Origin: Mycolicibacterium phlei
Lineage (GTDB): Bacteria > Actinomycetota > Actinomycetes > Mycobacteriales > Mycobacteriaceae
Length of the DNA stretch: 64,000 nucleotides
Direction of reading: 5' to 3'
Assembly: GCF_001583415.1 (NCBI RefSeq)
Contig: NZ_CP014475.1
Location: 434,001-498,000 of the forward strand
Shown: piece after piece, positions 32,055-40,040 of the stretch
Layout of the letters: every line of letters begins with the position of its first letter
Position numbering within the stretch: the stretch's first letter is position 1
Translations under genes and position numbers: made by a program
Notes under the pieces: generated by a model
The model's database searches: none
Told to the model about the DNA's origin: nothing
The model's input: only the letters and a program-made list of their open reading frames with translations

Positions 32055-32965
32055 GGGTCGCTGGGCTGCCAGAGGGTGGGCAGATGCAGGGCGACACCGT
32101 CGTCGCCGGCCAGCCGCGTCAGCACCCGCATCGAGACGTCGAGGTCGTCGGCGGCGTACGGCAGCGCCCGCAGCGGCCGGTGCAGCGGGCGGAAGAAGTC
32201 GTCCCAGTGGATCAGCACGACGCGGCGCGCGCCGACGGTGCGCACGGTCTGGTCCCAGTACTCGACGAGGTAGCGCTCCGGCTGCAGCCCGAGTTGGCCC
32301 ACCCCGAGGTACACCACGTCGGCGCGCTGCCCGGCCAGCGCGCCGGGGATGTAGCCGGCGCTGCCGACGATCAGCAGCCGCCGGTCCGAGGGCCGGTGGT
32401 GCACCAGCGTCGACCACGCCTCACCGCAGCGGTAGGCCGACGCGCGCACCGGCGGTACCACCGGCGCGGTGATCGGGCCGGGAAAGCGGTCGGGCGGGCA
32501 GTGGTGGCCCTCGATCAGCGTCACCGTGTACGGGCCGAGTTCGACCGGGGTGCCGGGGACGGCGACGACCGTCCGGTCGCCGGGCAGGCCGTGGCCGCGG
32601 CCCACCTGGGCGGCCGAGGATCCGCCGACCAGCCGGGCGCCGGTCCGCTCGGCCACCACCGCGCTGTCCATCGCGTGGTCGTAGTGGGTGTGCACCGGCA
32701 GCACCGCCTCGAGCCGGTCGACGCGCAGACGGGCCAGACAGCCCTCGATCCGGGGCCGCGACGGGGTCAGCCGCCGCAACCCCACCGCGGCCAGCGACGG
32801 CCGGGTGAAGAAGCCGTCGGTCATCAGCGCCGAGGTGCCGTCGTCGATGAGCAGCGTGGTCACCCCAGCCCACGTCACCGACACCGGGGTGGCCTCGGTG
32901 GCCGGCGGCGCGTCGAGGTAGCCCGCGTAGTCCGCGAGGTCGGGCCTGCCCAGCTTCAGACGCAT
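32045..32965 (-). CDS. Metallo-beta-lactamase-fold protein (Rv3577-like)
   Basis: A 306-residue MBL-fold hydrolase. The metal motif is HTHYDHAMD (HxHxDH), with further ligands in EGHHCP and the C-terminal HWDD. The family contains lactonases, nucleases and phosphodiesterases, and I cannot tell the substrate. It is the first gene of a two-gene unit with the ArsB-like permease and is divergent from the second cobalamin riboswitch. Confidence 0.83.
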   Translation of the reverse strand: MRLKLGRPDLADYAGYLDAPPATEATPVSVTWAGVTTLLIDDGTSALMTDGFFTRPSLAAVGLRRLTPSRPRIEGCLARLRVDRLEAVLPVHTHYDHAMDSAVVAERTGARLVGGSSAAQVGRGHGLPGDRTVVAVPGTPVELGPYTVTLIEGHHCPPDRFPGPITAPVVPPVRASAYRCGEAWSTLVHHRPSDRRLLIVGSAGYIPGALAGQRADVVYLGVGQLGLQPERYLVEYWDQTVRTVGARRVVLIHWDDFFRPLHRPLRALPYAADDLDVSMRVLTRLAGDDGVALHLPTLWQPSDPWR

Positions 32966-33009
32966 GCGCCAACTCTAGGTGCGGCAGCCGGCGTTCAGCT
33001 GGTGTGGCA

Positions 33010-33125
33010 GGATCGGGCGCGATAGGCGACGGTGACCCGAGGAAGCCGGTGAGATTCCGGAGCGGTCCCGCCACTGTGATCGGCACGTCCGAGAGCCAGA
33101 CACTCGACTCGTCGCCTCCTCACGA
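33010..33125 (+). promoter_or_regulatory. Cobalamin (AdoCbl) riboswitch upstream of an ABC importer
   Basis: Core elements: GAAGCCGGTGAGATTCCGG at 33042-33060 and CCCGCCACTGTG at 33067-33078, followed by GAGAGCCAGACAC at 33091-33103. These are the B12-box and the downstream conserved strand of the class. A long hairpin and then a ribosome site lie between the aptamer and the first gene. Confidence 0.92.
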
Positions 33126-33156
33126 CAACTGGGGCGGATCTCCCCGGCGAGGGTGG

Positions 33157-33185
33157 CGCACGGTGTGCCGTCGGCATACCGTGCG
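33157..33185 (+). promoter_or_regulatory. Hairpin in the riboswitch expression platform
   Basis: A 13-bp stem (33157-33169 with 33173-33185, one G-U pair) closes on a 3-nt loop GTC. The run after it (GGTTCGCTTTCC) is only weakly T-rich, so it could be a terminator or a spacer stem. It probably forms or melts with corrinoid binding. Confidence 0.6.
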
Positions 33186-33228
33186 GTTCGCTTTCCGCGC
33201 GTCCGTCCCCTGGACAGGAGGGCATCGG

Positions 33229-34188
33229 ATGCGCCGCTGGCTGGCACTGCTTGCCGCCGTCCTGGTCGCCGGTTGCGCGACGTCGCACACGGATACGACG
33301 AAATCCGGTGCCGCGGAGGGATTTCCGGTGACGGTGGACAACTGCGGATTCACCACGGTCTACGACGGCCCACCGCGGCGCGCGGTCGCCGTGAACCAGC
33401 ACGCGGTCGAGACGATGCTGGCGCTGGGGCTGCAGGACGTCATGGTGGGCACCGCGTTCCTCGACGACGCGATCCTGCCCGAGTACCGCGACGCCTACGA
33501 GGCGGTTCCGGTTCTCGCCGAGGAGTACCCGTCCTATGAGGTGCTGCTCTCGGTTGAACCCGACTTCGTCTACGGCGGGTGGCCCAGCGCGTTCGACGAC
33601 GGCGAGGGCCGCGGCCGGCAGCGGTTGTCGGACGCCGGCATCGCCACCCACCTCAACGCAGAGGGCTGCGCGACGGAACCGGTCACGATCGACACCGTCG
33701 ACGCCGAAATCCGGGATATCGGACGCATCTTCGGGGTCGGTGAGCGTGCCGAGCAACTGGTCGCGGGTCAGCGCGCCGCCGTGCAGGGCGTCCGGGACCG
33801 GCTCGATGAGGTGACGCCGCTCGCCGTCGCCGTCTATGACAGCGGGGAGACCAGCGTGTTCACCTCGGGCGGGCTGGGCATCGGTGACGCGATCATCGAG
33901 GCCGCAGGCGGGGAGAACCTGTTCGCGGACGTGCCGAAGGTGTGGGCCGACGTGTCGTTCGAACAGTTCGCCGAACGGGAACCGGATGTCGTTCTCATCT
34001 ACGACTACGGCGACCAGTCGGTGGCCGATAAGAAGCGGTTCCTGCTCGAGCACCCGGTGCTGCGGCAGGTGCCCGCCGTCCAGGAGCAGCGGTTCGCGGT
34101 GCTGCCCCTGTCGTCGATCACCGCCGGTGTGCGGGTCGGACAGGCGGTCGAATCGCTGGCCCGGCAACTGCATCCGGACCGGTTCTGA
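33229..34188 (+). CDS. ABC importer substrate-binding lipoprotein, BtuF/FepB type
   Basis: A 319-residue lipoprotein: signal peptide with lipobox VAGC (to about residue 16), then a two-lobe periplasmic-binding fold of the siderophore/cobalamin class joined by a long helix. AGGAGGG lies 6 nt before ATG 33229. Sequence alone does not separate iron-siderophore from corrinoid ligands, but the cobalamin riboswitch directly upstream makes corrinoid the best guess. It is the first of four overlapping genes (binding protein, permease, ATPase, Fe-S protein). Confidence 0.9.
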   Translation: MRRWLALLAAVLVAGCATSHTDTTKSGAAEGFPVTVDNCGFTTVYDGPPRRAVAVNQHAVETMLALGLQDVMVGTAFLDDAILPEYRDAYEAVPVLAEEYPSYEVLLSVEPDFVYGGWPSAFDDGEGRGRQRLSDAGIATHLNAEGCATEPVTIDTVDAEIRDIGRIFGVGERAEQLVAGQRAAVQGVRDRLDEVTPLAVAVYDSGETSVFTSGGLGIGDAIIEAAGGENLFADVPKVWADVSFEQFAEREPDVVLIYDYGDQSVADKKRFLLEHPVLRQVPAVQEQRFAVLPLSSITAGVRVGQAVESLARQLHPDRF

Positions 34189-35204
34189 TGGTGCGTTACC
34201 CCGTTGTCCTGACGCTGCTGGCGGTGCTGCTGGTGGCGACGGCGACGACGGGTGTGGCGGTGGGCTCGGTGGCGGTTCCGGCCGCGGAGGTGTGGCAGAT
34301 CCTGCTGCATCGGGTGCTGCCGAGGGCATTCGACCAGACCTGGTCGCCGGCCCGGGCCGCCATCGTGCTCGACGCGCGGCTGCCCCGGGTGCTGCTCGCG
34401 GCGCTGGTCGGTGCGGGCCTGGCCGTGTGCGGGATGGTGCTGCAGGCGGTGGTGCGCAACCCGTTGGCGGACCCGATGCTGCTCGGGGTGTCCTCGGGAG
34501 CCTCGGTGGGGGCGGTGCTGGTGCTGGTCGCCGGGGTCGGCGCCGGTCTGGTCGCCATGCCGCTGGCGGCGTTTCTCGGTGCGCTGGGCGCACTGGTCGC
34601 GGTCTACCTGCTGGCGCGCACCGGCGGGCGGATGACCACGATCCGGCTGATCCTCGCGGGTGTCGCGGTAGCCGAGGTGCTGTCGGCCGTCGCCAGCCTG
34701 TTGATCGTCACCTCCGATGACCCGCACAAGGCGCAGTCCGCGGTGCGCTGGCTGCTCGGTGGGCTGGGCGGGGCGACCTGGTCGACGCTGTGGGTGCCGA
34801 CGCTCGTCGTGCTGGTCGGAGTCGGAGTGCTGCTCGCGGTCACCCGTTCCCTGAACCTGCTGTACAGCGGGGAGGAGGCCGCCACCACCCTCGGCCTGGA
34901 CGTGCACCGGTTCCGCGCCGCGATGTTCGTCGTCGTCGCCCTCATGGTCGGTGCGATGGTCGCGGTGACCGGGGCGATCGGGTTCGTGGGGCTGATCATG
35001 CCGCATGTGGTGCGCATGCTGGTCGGCGCCGACCACCGCCGGGCGTTGCCTGCCGCCGCACTACTGGGTGCGTCGTTCCTGATCGCCTGCGACATCGCGG
35101 CCCGCACCGTGGCGGCACCGGAGGAGCTGCCGGTGGGCATCCTCACCGCACTGGTCGGTGGGCCGTACTTCCTGTGGTTGATGAGGCGCAGGGCACCGGC
35201 ATGA
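34188..35204 (+). CDS. ABC importer permease, FecCD/BtuC family
   Basis: A 338-residue permease with about ten TM helices. Family signatures include RLPRVLLAALVGAGLAVCG, QAVVRNPLADPMLLGVSSGAS and GFVGLIMPHVVRMLVGADHR, the last containing the ATPase-coupling loop. ATG 34188 shares one base with the binding-protein stop (TGATG), and the stop overlaps the ATPase gene. As a homodimer it would form the membrane channel of the riboswitch-controlled importer. Confidence 0.93.
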   Translation: MVRYPVVLTLLAVLLVATATTGVAVGSVAVPAAEVWQILLHRVLPRAFDQTWSPARAAIVLDARLPRVLLAALVGAGLAVCGMVLQAVVRNPLADPMLLGVSSGASVGAVLVLVAGVGAGLVAMPLAAFLGALGALVAVYLLARTGGRMTTIRLILAGVAVAEVLSAVASLLIVTSDDPHKAQSAVRWLLGGLGGATWSTLWVPTLVVLVGVGVLLAVTRSLNLLYSGEEAATTLGLDVHRFRAAMFVVVALMVGAMVAVTGAIGFVGLIMPHVVRMLVGADHRRALPAAALLGASFLIACDIAARTVAAPEELPVGILTALVGGPYFLWLMRRRAPA

Positions 35205-35971
35205 GCACGACGGTCGAGTTCGCCGCGGTCACCGTGCGGGTGGGACGCCGGGAGCTGGTGAGAGACGTCTCGCTACGGATCGAGCCCGGTGAGATGGTGG
35301 GCATCGTGGGGCCCAACGGTGCGGGTAAGACCACGCTGCTGCGCACGCTTTACCGCGCGCAACGGCCGACGTCGGGCCGGGTGCTGGTCGGCGGCGACGA
35401 CGTCTGGGTGCTGCCGGGCAGGCAGGCGGCGCGACGGCTGGCCGCGGTGCTGCAGGACAGCACGGGTGACTTCGAGCTGACCGTGTACGACGTCGTCGCG
35501 ATGGGGCGCACCCCGTACAAGCGGGCCTTCGAGGGCGACAACGCCGACGACCGCAGGATCGTCATGGACGCGCTGACCGCGGTCGACATGGCCGCACTCG
35601 CCGGCGAACCGTACAACCGGCTCTCCGGCGGGCAGAAGCAGCGCGTGATGATCGCGCGGGCGCTGGCCCAGCAGACCGGTGTGATCGTGCTCGATGAACC
35701 CACCAATCACCTGGATCTGCGACACCAGCACGAGGCCCTACACCTGTTGCGGCGCACCGGCGCCACCGTTGTCGCGGTGTTGCACGACCTGAATCTGGCT
35801 GCCGCGTACTGCGACCGGATCTGTGTGATGGACGCCGGCGCTGTCGTGGCGGTCGGCGAACCCGCAGAGGTGTTGACTGAACGGCTCATTGCGGAGGTCT
35901 ACCAGGTGAGCGCACGCGTGATCGTCGACGACCGGGTTCGGGTGGACGTCATACCGGGGGTGCTGCGATGA
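35201..35971 (+). CDS. ABC importer ATP-binding protein, BtuD/FecE family
   Basis: A 256-residue ATPase with Walker A GPNGAGKTT (37-45), Q-loop in AVLQDS, signature LSGGQ (141-145), Walker B VIVLDEPTNHLD and the switch His in VLHDLN. It drives import through the adjacent permease. Start ATG 35201 and stop overlap both neighbours by 4 bp, so the four genes are tightly coupled. Confidence 0.94.
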   Translation: MSTTVEFAAVTVRVGRRELVRDVSLRIEPGEMVGIVGPNGAGKTTLLRTLYRAQRPTSGRVLVGGDDVWVLPGRQAARRLAAVLQDSTGDFELTVYDVVAMGRTPYKRAFEGDNADDRRIVMDALTAVDMAALAGEPYNRLSGGQKQRVMIARALAQQTGVIVLDEPTNHLDLRHQHEALHLLRRTGATVVAVLHDLNLAAAYCDRICVMDAGAVVAVGEPAEVLTERLIAEVYQVSARVIVDDRVRVDVIPGVLR

Positions 35972-36612
35972 GGATCGCCGACCAGCTCGCCGACGTCGGG
36001 CGGCTCGGCGGTTTCTTCGCCATCGGCCTCGGCCCGGGTTTCGACGGCTGGCGTCCGGTATCTGACTGCTACGCAGACGGTTTCGCGGATCTGATCGAGC
36101 GCACCGCGGCGCGCAACGGCGACCGCCGGGTGTCGGCGTCGCTGGTGCAGATGGGGCATGCGACGCGGTTGTGGTCACCTGCGCTGGCCTGCGCCGTGAT
36201 CCACGGTGTGGCACCGGATTTCGCGGATCTGCGGTGGGCGCCGGACACCGCCGACCTGGCCGTTCCGGAGCCCACGGGCACGCCGCTGTCCTCGGACCGT
36301 GCGCAGACCCTCTACCGGGTGGTGGTGGAGCGGCACCTGGAGCCGCTGGCGGCCGCGCTGCCGGTGAGGCTGGCGTCCGGACTGCTCTACGGCAACATCA
36401 CCTCGGCGATGGTCGGGGCGGCCCGCGCGCTGTACATGATCCGGCCGTCACTGCGCGACGACGCGACCCGGCTGGCCCGCGAACTGTTGGCCACCGGACG
36501 CCTGGCGGGCACCGGAACGGTGTCGGGCAACCTGGCATTTCGTCGCCGCAGCTGCTGTCTGTACTACCGCATCGCCGACGGCGCCAAGTGCGGTGACTGC
36601 GCCCTGCGTTAG
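35968..36612 (+). CDS. FhuF-like (2Fe-2S) reductase in the corrinoid importer operon
   Basis: A 214-residue protein ending in the FhuF-type cluster motif C-C-x10-C-x2-C (Cys196, Cys197, Cys208, Cys211), which ligates a [2Fe-2S] centre in ferric-siderophore reductases. The N-terminal 180 residues are a helical FhuF-like domain. ATG 35968 overlaps the ATPase stop by 4 bp. In a B12-riboswitch operon it may reduce the cobalt of imported corrinoid rather than iron; that is inference. Its stop overlaps the convergent pxpA stop. Confidence 0.85.
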   Translation: MRIADQLADVGRLGGFFAIGLGPGFDGWRPVSDCYADGFADLIERTAARNGDRRVSASLVQMGHATRLWSPALACAVIHGVAPDFADLRWAPDTADLAVPEPTGTPLSSDRAQTLYRVVVERHLEPLAAALPVRLASGLLYGNITSAMVGAARALYMIRPSLRDDATRLARELLATGRLAGTGTVSGNLAFRRRSCCLYYRIADGAKCGDCALR

Positions 36613-37367
36613 ACGAACGGCCGCAGCTGCACACCCTCGCCGGTCAACCGGTCCCGCACCGCCTTCGCGATCTGCACCGCACCCGGCGAATCGCCGTGCA
36701 CACAAATGGATTTCACCAACACGGTGATGGTGGACCCGTCGACCGCGTCGACACGGCCGTGATGGACCATCGAGCTGACCCGGTCGGCGATCACGTCGGT
36801 GTCGTGCAGCACGGCGTTGCGCTGCCCGCGCGGCACCAGCTGCCCGTCCGGGCGGTAGGAGCGGTCGGCGAACGCCTCGGGCACCGTCGTCAGCCCAAGG
36901 GCCTCGGCCTCCCGGAAGAACGCCGACGCGGCCAGCCCGAGCACCGGCAGCGACGGGTCGACGGCGTGCACGGCCTCGGCGACCGCCCTGGCCTGCACCC
37001 GGTGGTTGACGATCGCGTTGTACAGCGCGCCATGGGGTTTGACGTAGCTGACGGTGGTCCCGGCGACCTGTGCGATGGCCTGCAACGCACCGATCTGGTA
37101 GATCACGTCGGCCCGCAGGTCCTCGGGCTCGGCGTCCAGGAAGCGCCTGCCGAAGCCGGCCAGATCGCGGTAGCTCACCTGGGCGCCGACGCGTACCCCG
37201 CGTTCGGCGGCGGCGCGGCAGGTGCGCAGCAGCATCGTCGGGTCGCCGGCGTGGAACCCGCACGCCACGTTGGCGCTGGTGATGATGTCGAGCATGGCCT
37301 CGTCGTCGCCGAGGCGCCACACCCCGAAGCCCTCGCCGAGGTCGGCGTTGAGGTCGACGGTGGTCAC
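36609..37367 (-). CDS. pxpA: 5-oxoprolinase subunit A (LamB/YcsF family)
   Basis: A 252-residue protein with the family start VDLNADLGEGFG, the core SANVACGFHAGDP and VKPHGALYN. With PxpB and PxpC it hydrolyses 5-oxoproline to glutamate using ATP. No pxpB or pxpC is next to it here, so its partners must lie elsewhere. GTG 37367 overlaps the 3' end of bluB by 4 bp. Confidence 0.9.
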   Translation of the reverse strand: MTTVDLNADLGEGFGVWRLGDDEAMLDIITSANVACGFHAGDPTMLLRTCRAAAERGVRVGAQVSYRDLAGFGRRFLDAEPEDLRADVIYQIGALQAIAQVAGTTVSYVKPHGALYNAIVNHRVQARAVAEAVHAVDPSLPVLGLAASAFFREAEALGLTTVPEAFADRSYRPDGQLVPRGQRNAVLHDTDVIADRVSSMVHHGRVDAVDGSTITVLVKSICVHGDSPGAVQIAKAVRDRLTGEGVQLRPFV

Positions 37368-38029
37368 GTCGGCAGCTCCGCCGGTGCGGGCCAGGTGTTC
37401 TCGCTGACGAAGCCGCTCAGCGGCCGTCCCGTCGTCCACTCGTCGATCTCGAGCTGCGGGCGGTCCGGGAACTCCGGCACCGGTCCCAGGCACAGCACCG
37501 CGACGGGTTCGGCGTCGGCGGGCATGCCGAGAAGCTGGGCGAGCCTGCGCGGTTCGAAGATCGACACCCAGCCCATGCCGTAGCCCTCGGCGCGGGCGGC
37601 CAGCCACATGTTCTGGATCGCGCACGACACCGACGCCAGGTCCATCTGCGGCAGCGTCCGCCTGCCGAACACGTGCCGGTCGCGGCCCTCGCCCAACGCG
37701 ACCACCAGGAGTTCGGCGCACTCGAGGACGCCCTCGACCTTCAGTGCCAGGAACTCCTCGGCGCGCGGTCCGAGCGCCTCGGCGGTGCGGTGGCGCTCCT
37801 CGTCGACGAGGCGGTGGATGTCGCGGCGCAGCTGGTCGTCGGTGATGCGGATGAACCGCCACGGCTGCATCAGCCCGACGCTGGGGGCGGCGTGCGCGGC
37901 GGCCAGGATCCGCGCCAGCGCGTCCTCGGGCATCGTGGCGCCGGGGAGGAAGCGGCGCATGTCGCGGCGTTCGGCGATGGCGCGGTAGACGGCCCGGCGC
38001 TCGGCCTCGCTGAACGCATGCTCGCTCAC
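37364..38029 (-). CDS. bluB: 5,6-dimethylbenzimidazole synthase BluB
   Basis: A 221-residue nitroreductase-fold flavoenzyme that cannibalises FMN with oxygen to give 5,6-dimethylbenzimidazole, the lower ligand of cobalamin. BluB-specific features are ERRDMRRFLPG near the N-terminus and AAHAAPSVGLMQPWRFI, plus the downstream FGRRTLPQMDLASVSCAIQN. GTG 38029 is the start. A lower-ligand enzyme so close to the riboswitch-controlled importer suggests that imported incomplete corrinoids may be remodelled. A general nitroreductase role is less likely. Confidence 0.88.
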   Translation of the reverse strand: MSEHAFSEAERRAVYRAIAERRDMRRFLPGATMPEDALARILAAAHAAPSVGLMQPWRFIRITDDQLRRDIHRLVDEERHRTAEALGPRAEEFLALKVEGVLECAELLVVALGEGRDRHVFGRRTLPQMDLASVSCAIQNMWLAARAEGYGMGWVSIFEPRRLAQLLGMPADAEPVAVLCLGPVPEFPDRPQLEIDEWTTGRPLSGFVSENTWPAPAELPT

Positions 38030-38068
38030 GCGCCCAGCTTAAGCGGCGCGAAGCGGGCGTTCCCGAAA

Positions 38069-38074
38069 TAGGCT
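38069..38074 (+). promoter_or_regulatory. -10 element TAGGCT before the short VOC gene
   Basis: TAGGCT ends 6 nt before GTG 38081, the spacing of a leaderless start. Confidence 0.4.
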
Positions 38075-38080
38075 GCTGCT

Positions 38081-38335
38081 GTGCCGAGCCCGATCCGTGC
38101 GGTGGTCGTCGAGACCACCGACCCGGGACCGCTGACGCGGTTCTGGTCGCAGCTGACCGGGCTGCCGGTCACCCGCGAGCATCCGGACTACGCGTCGCTG
38201 CGGCAGCCGGCCGGGTTCTTCGTGGAGTTCGTGCGGGTCGGCGAACCGAAGACCGTCCCCAACCGGGTGCATCTGGCGCTGCGGGACCCGCCGAGGAGTA
38301 CCGATCCGGAAGGCAACGAGATCGTGGCCGGCTGA
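38081..38335 (+). CDS. Shortened VOC (glyoxalase-like) protein
   Basis: An 84-residue product. The first 65 residues resemble a VOC-family N-terminus (VVVETTDPGPLTRFWSQLTG to NRVHLAL) and the last residues match the usual family end DPEGNE. The roughly 40 residues that normally lie between HLAL and DPEGNE are missing, replaced by RDPPRST. This looks like an in-frame internal deletion, so the protein may be non-functional. It is divergent from bluB. Confidence 0.6.
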   Translation: MPSPIRAVVVETTDPGPLTRFWSQLTGLPVTREHPDYASLRQPAGFFVEFVRVGEPKTVPNRVHLALRDPPRSTDPEGNEIVAG

Positions 38336-38351
38336 CCCGATGTGCGGGCTT

Positions 38352-38372
38352 TAATGAAAACGGTTATCGTTA
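38352..38372. promoter_or_regulatory. Zur-type zinc operator over the znuA -10
   Basis: A 21-bp near-palindrome (arms TAATGAAAAC and GTTATCGTTA around a central G; five mismatched or central positions) of the Fur/Zur class. It covers the -10 hexamer TATCGT (38365-38370), which ends 7 nt before ATG 38378, so a bound repressor would block a leaderless promoter. Confidence 0.75.
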
Positions 38373-38377
38373 CCGCC

Positions 38378-39274
38378 ATGCCTTCCCTCCGCCTCGCCTT
38401 CGCCTGCCTTGCCGCGCCGCTCGTCCTCGCCGGCTGCTCGCAGACCGCCGACCAGGCCGCGCCCGCCGGCGACTGCCCGGTGGCCCCGGTCGACGTCGTC
38501 GTCAGCGTCGACCAGTGGGGCGACCTGGTCTCCCAGCTCGGCGGGGAATGCGCCCAGGTCACCACGGTGCTGGCCAGCTCGTCGGTGGACCCGCACGAGT
38601 ACGAGCCGACGCCGTCGGACGCCGCCGGGTTCGAGGGCGCCGCGCTGGTGGTGCTCAACGGCGGCCACTACGACGAGTGGGCCGCCAAACTGGCCGCCAG
38701 CACCGCCCCGGACGCACCCGTCGTCGACGCGACCGCCGTCAGCGGTACGCAGAACCCGCACGCCTGGTACAACCCCGCCGCGGTGACCGCCGTCGCCGAC
38801 GCGGTCACCGGCCGGCTGCGCACGCTCGCCCCCGACGCCGCGGACTACTTCGACCAGCGCCGGGCCGCGCTGACCGAGGCGCTGGCGCCCTACGATGAGC
38901 TCATCGAGACCATCCGCGCCGGCGCGGCCGGCAAGACCTACGCGGCCACCGAGACCGTGTTCGACGACATGGCCGCGGCGGTCGGGCTGACCAACCGCAC
39001 ACCGCAGGGCTACCAGAACGCGGCGGCCAACGAGTCCGAACCCTCGCCCGCCGACCTCGACGCGTTCCTGCGGCTGCTCGGCGACCGCGGCGTCGACGTG
39101 CTGATCTACAACGTGCAGACCGAAGGGTCGGTGCCGCAACAGATCCGGACGGCCGCCGAACAGGCCGGGGTGCCGGTCGTCGAGGTCACCGAGACCGTGC
39201 CGCCGGACACCGACTCGTTCGAGACCTGGCAGGTGAACCAGTTGACCGCTCTGGCCGAGGCACTCGGTGTCTGA
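38378..39274 (+). CDS. Zinc/metal ABC importer substrate-binding lipoprotein (ZnuA type)
   Basis: A 298-residue cluster A-I metal-binding protein. Signal peptide with lipobox LAGC ends near residue 19. Candidate metal ligands are His in DPHEYEPTP, GGHYDEW and NPHAWYNP and an acidic C-terminal residue. It lacks a long His-rich loop. ATG 38378 is chosen because the Zur-type site and -10 lie just upstream; in-frame ATG 38354 falls inside the operator. It begins a three-gene zinc importer operon. Confidence 0.9.
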   Translation: MPSLRLAFACLAAPLVLAGCSQTADQAAPAGDCPVAPVDVVVSVDQWGDLVSQLGGECAQVTTVLASSSVDPHEYEPTPSDAAGFEGAALVVLNGGHYDEWAAKLAASTAPDAPVVDATAVSGTQNPHAWYNPAAVTAVADAVTGRLRTLAPDAADYFDQRRAALTEALAPYDELIETIRAGAAGKTYAATETVFDDMAAAVGLTNRTPQGYQNAAANESEPSPADLDAFLRLLGDRGVDVLIYNVQTEGSVPQQIRTAAEQAGVPVVEVTETVPPDTDSFETWQVNQLTALAEALGV

Positions 39275-40040
39275 AACTGACGTTCCCGCACTGTCTTTCG
39301 AGGACGTCGCGGCGGCCCGCGGCGGCAGGCTGATCTGGTCGGAGGCGACGTTCACGGTGCCCGCGGGCGGCATCGTCGCGGTCATCGGCTCCAACGGCGC
39401 GGGCAAGACCACGCTGCTGCAGATCATGCTGGGGCTGATCCCGCCGGCCGCCGGGCACGTCAAGGTGTTCGGCGAGCCGCCCGGCGCGCTGAACAAGGCC
39501 ATCGGCTACGTGCCGCAGAACTACGCCGCCGGGGTCGGCGAGGCGGTCCGCGCCCGCGACGCGGTGATGCTCGGGCTGACCGGACACCGCTGGGGGTTCG
39601 GCAGGCCCAGCCGCCAGGACAACGAACGCGTCGACGCCGCACTGGCCGCCGTGGACGCCACCGGTTTCGCCAACAAGCGGCTGTCACAGCTGTCGGGCGG
39701 GCAGCGCCAGCGGGTGGCGCTGGCCGAGGCGCTGGTGGCGCGACCGCGGATGCTGATCCTCGACGAGCCGCTGGCCGCGCTCGACATCCGCAGCCAGCGC
39801 GAGATCGTCGACGTGCTCGAGCGGGTCAACTCCACGTTCGGGGTGACGATCTTCGTCGTCGCCCACGACCTCAACCCGCTGCTGGGCGTGCTGACCAGCG
39901 CCATCTACCTGCTCGACGGGCACGCGCACTTCGACACGCTCGACGGCGTCGTCGACGAGGAACTGCTCAGCCACCTCTACGGCACCCGGGTCGAGGTCGT
40001 GCACACCCCGCAGGGCGACCTGTACATGCGGAGGACCTGA
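39267..40040 (+). CDS. Zinc/metal ABC importer ATP-binding protein (ZnuC type)
   Basis: A 257-residue ATPase with Walker A GSNGAGKTT (41-49), signature LSGGQRQRV, Walker B LILDEPLAALD and switch His in VVAHDLN. GTG 39267 overlaps the binding-protein gene by 8 bp; the stop shares a base with the permease ATG. It powers the adjacent permease. Confidence 0.92.
   Translation: MSETDVPALSFEDVAAARGGRLIWSEATFTVPAGGIVAVIGSNGAGKTTLLQIMLGLIPPAAGHVKVFGEPPGALNKAIGYVPQNYAAGVGEAVRARDAVMLGLTGHRWGFGRPSRQDNERVDAALAAVDATGFANKRLSQLSGGQRQRVALAEALVARPRMLILDEPLAALDIRSQREIVDVLERVNSTFGVTIFVVAHDLNPLLGVLTSAIYLLDGHAHFDTLDGVVDEELLSHLYGTRVEVVHTPQGDLYMRRT

Noticed and set aside
38342..38377. Zinc-binding lipoprotein starting at 38342 or 38354
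   Set aside because: These codons lie before or inside the Zur-type operator, and the lipoprotein signal peptide begins properly at ATG 38378.
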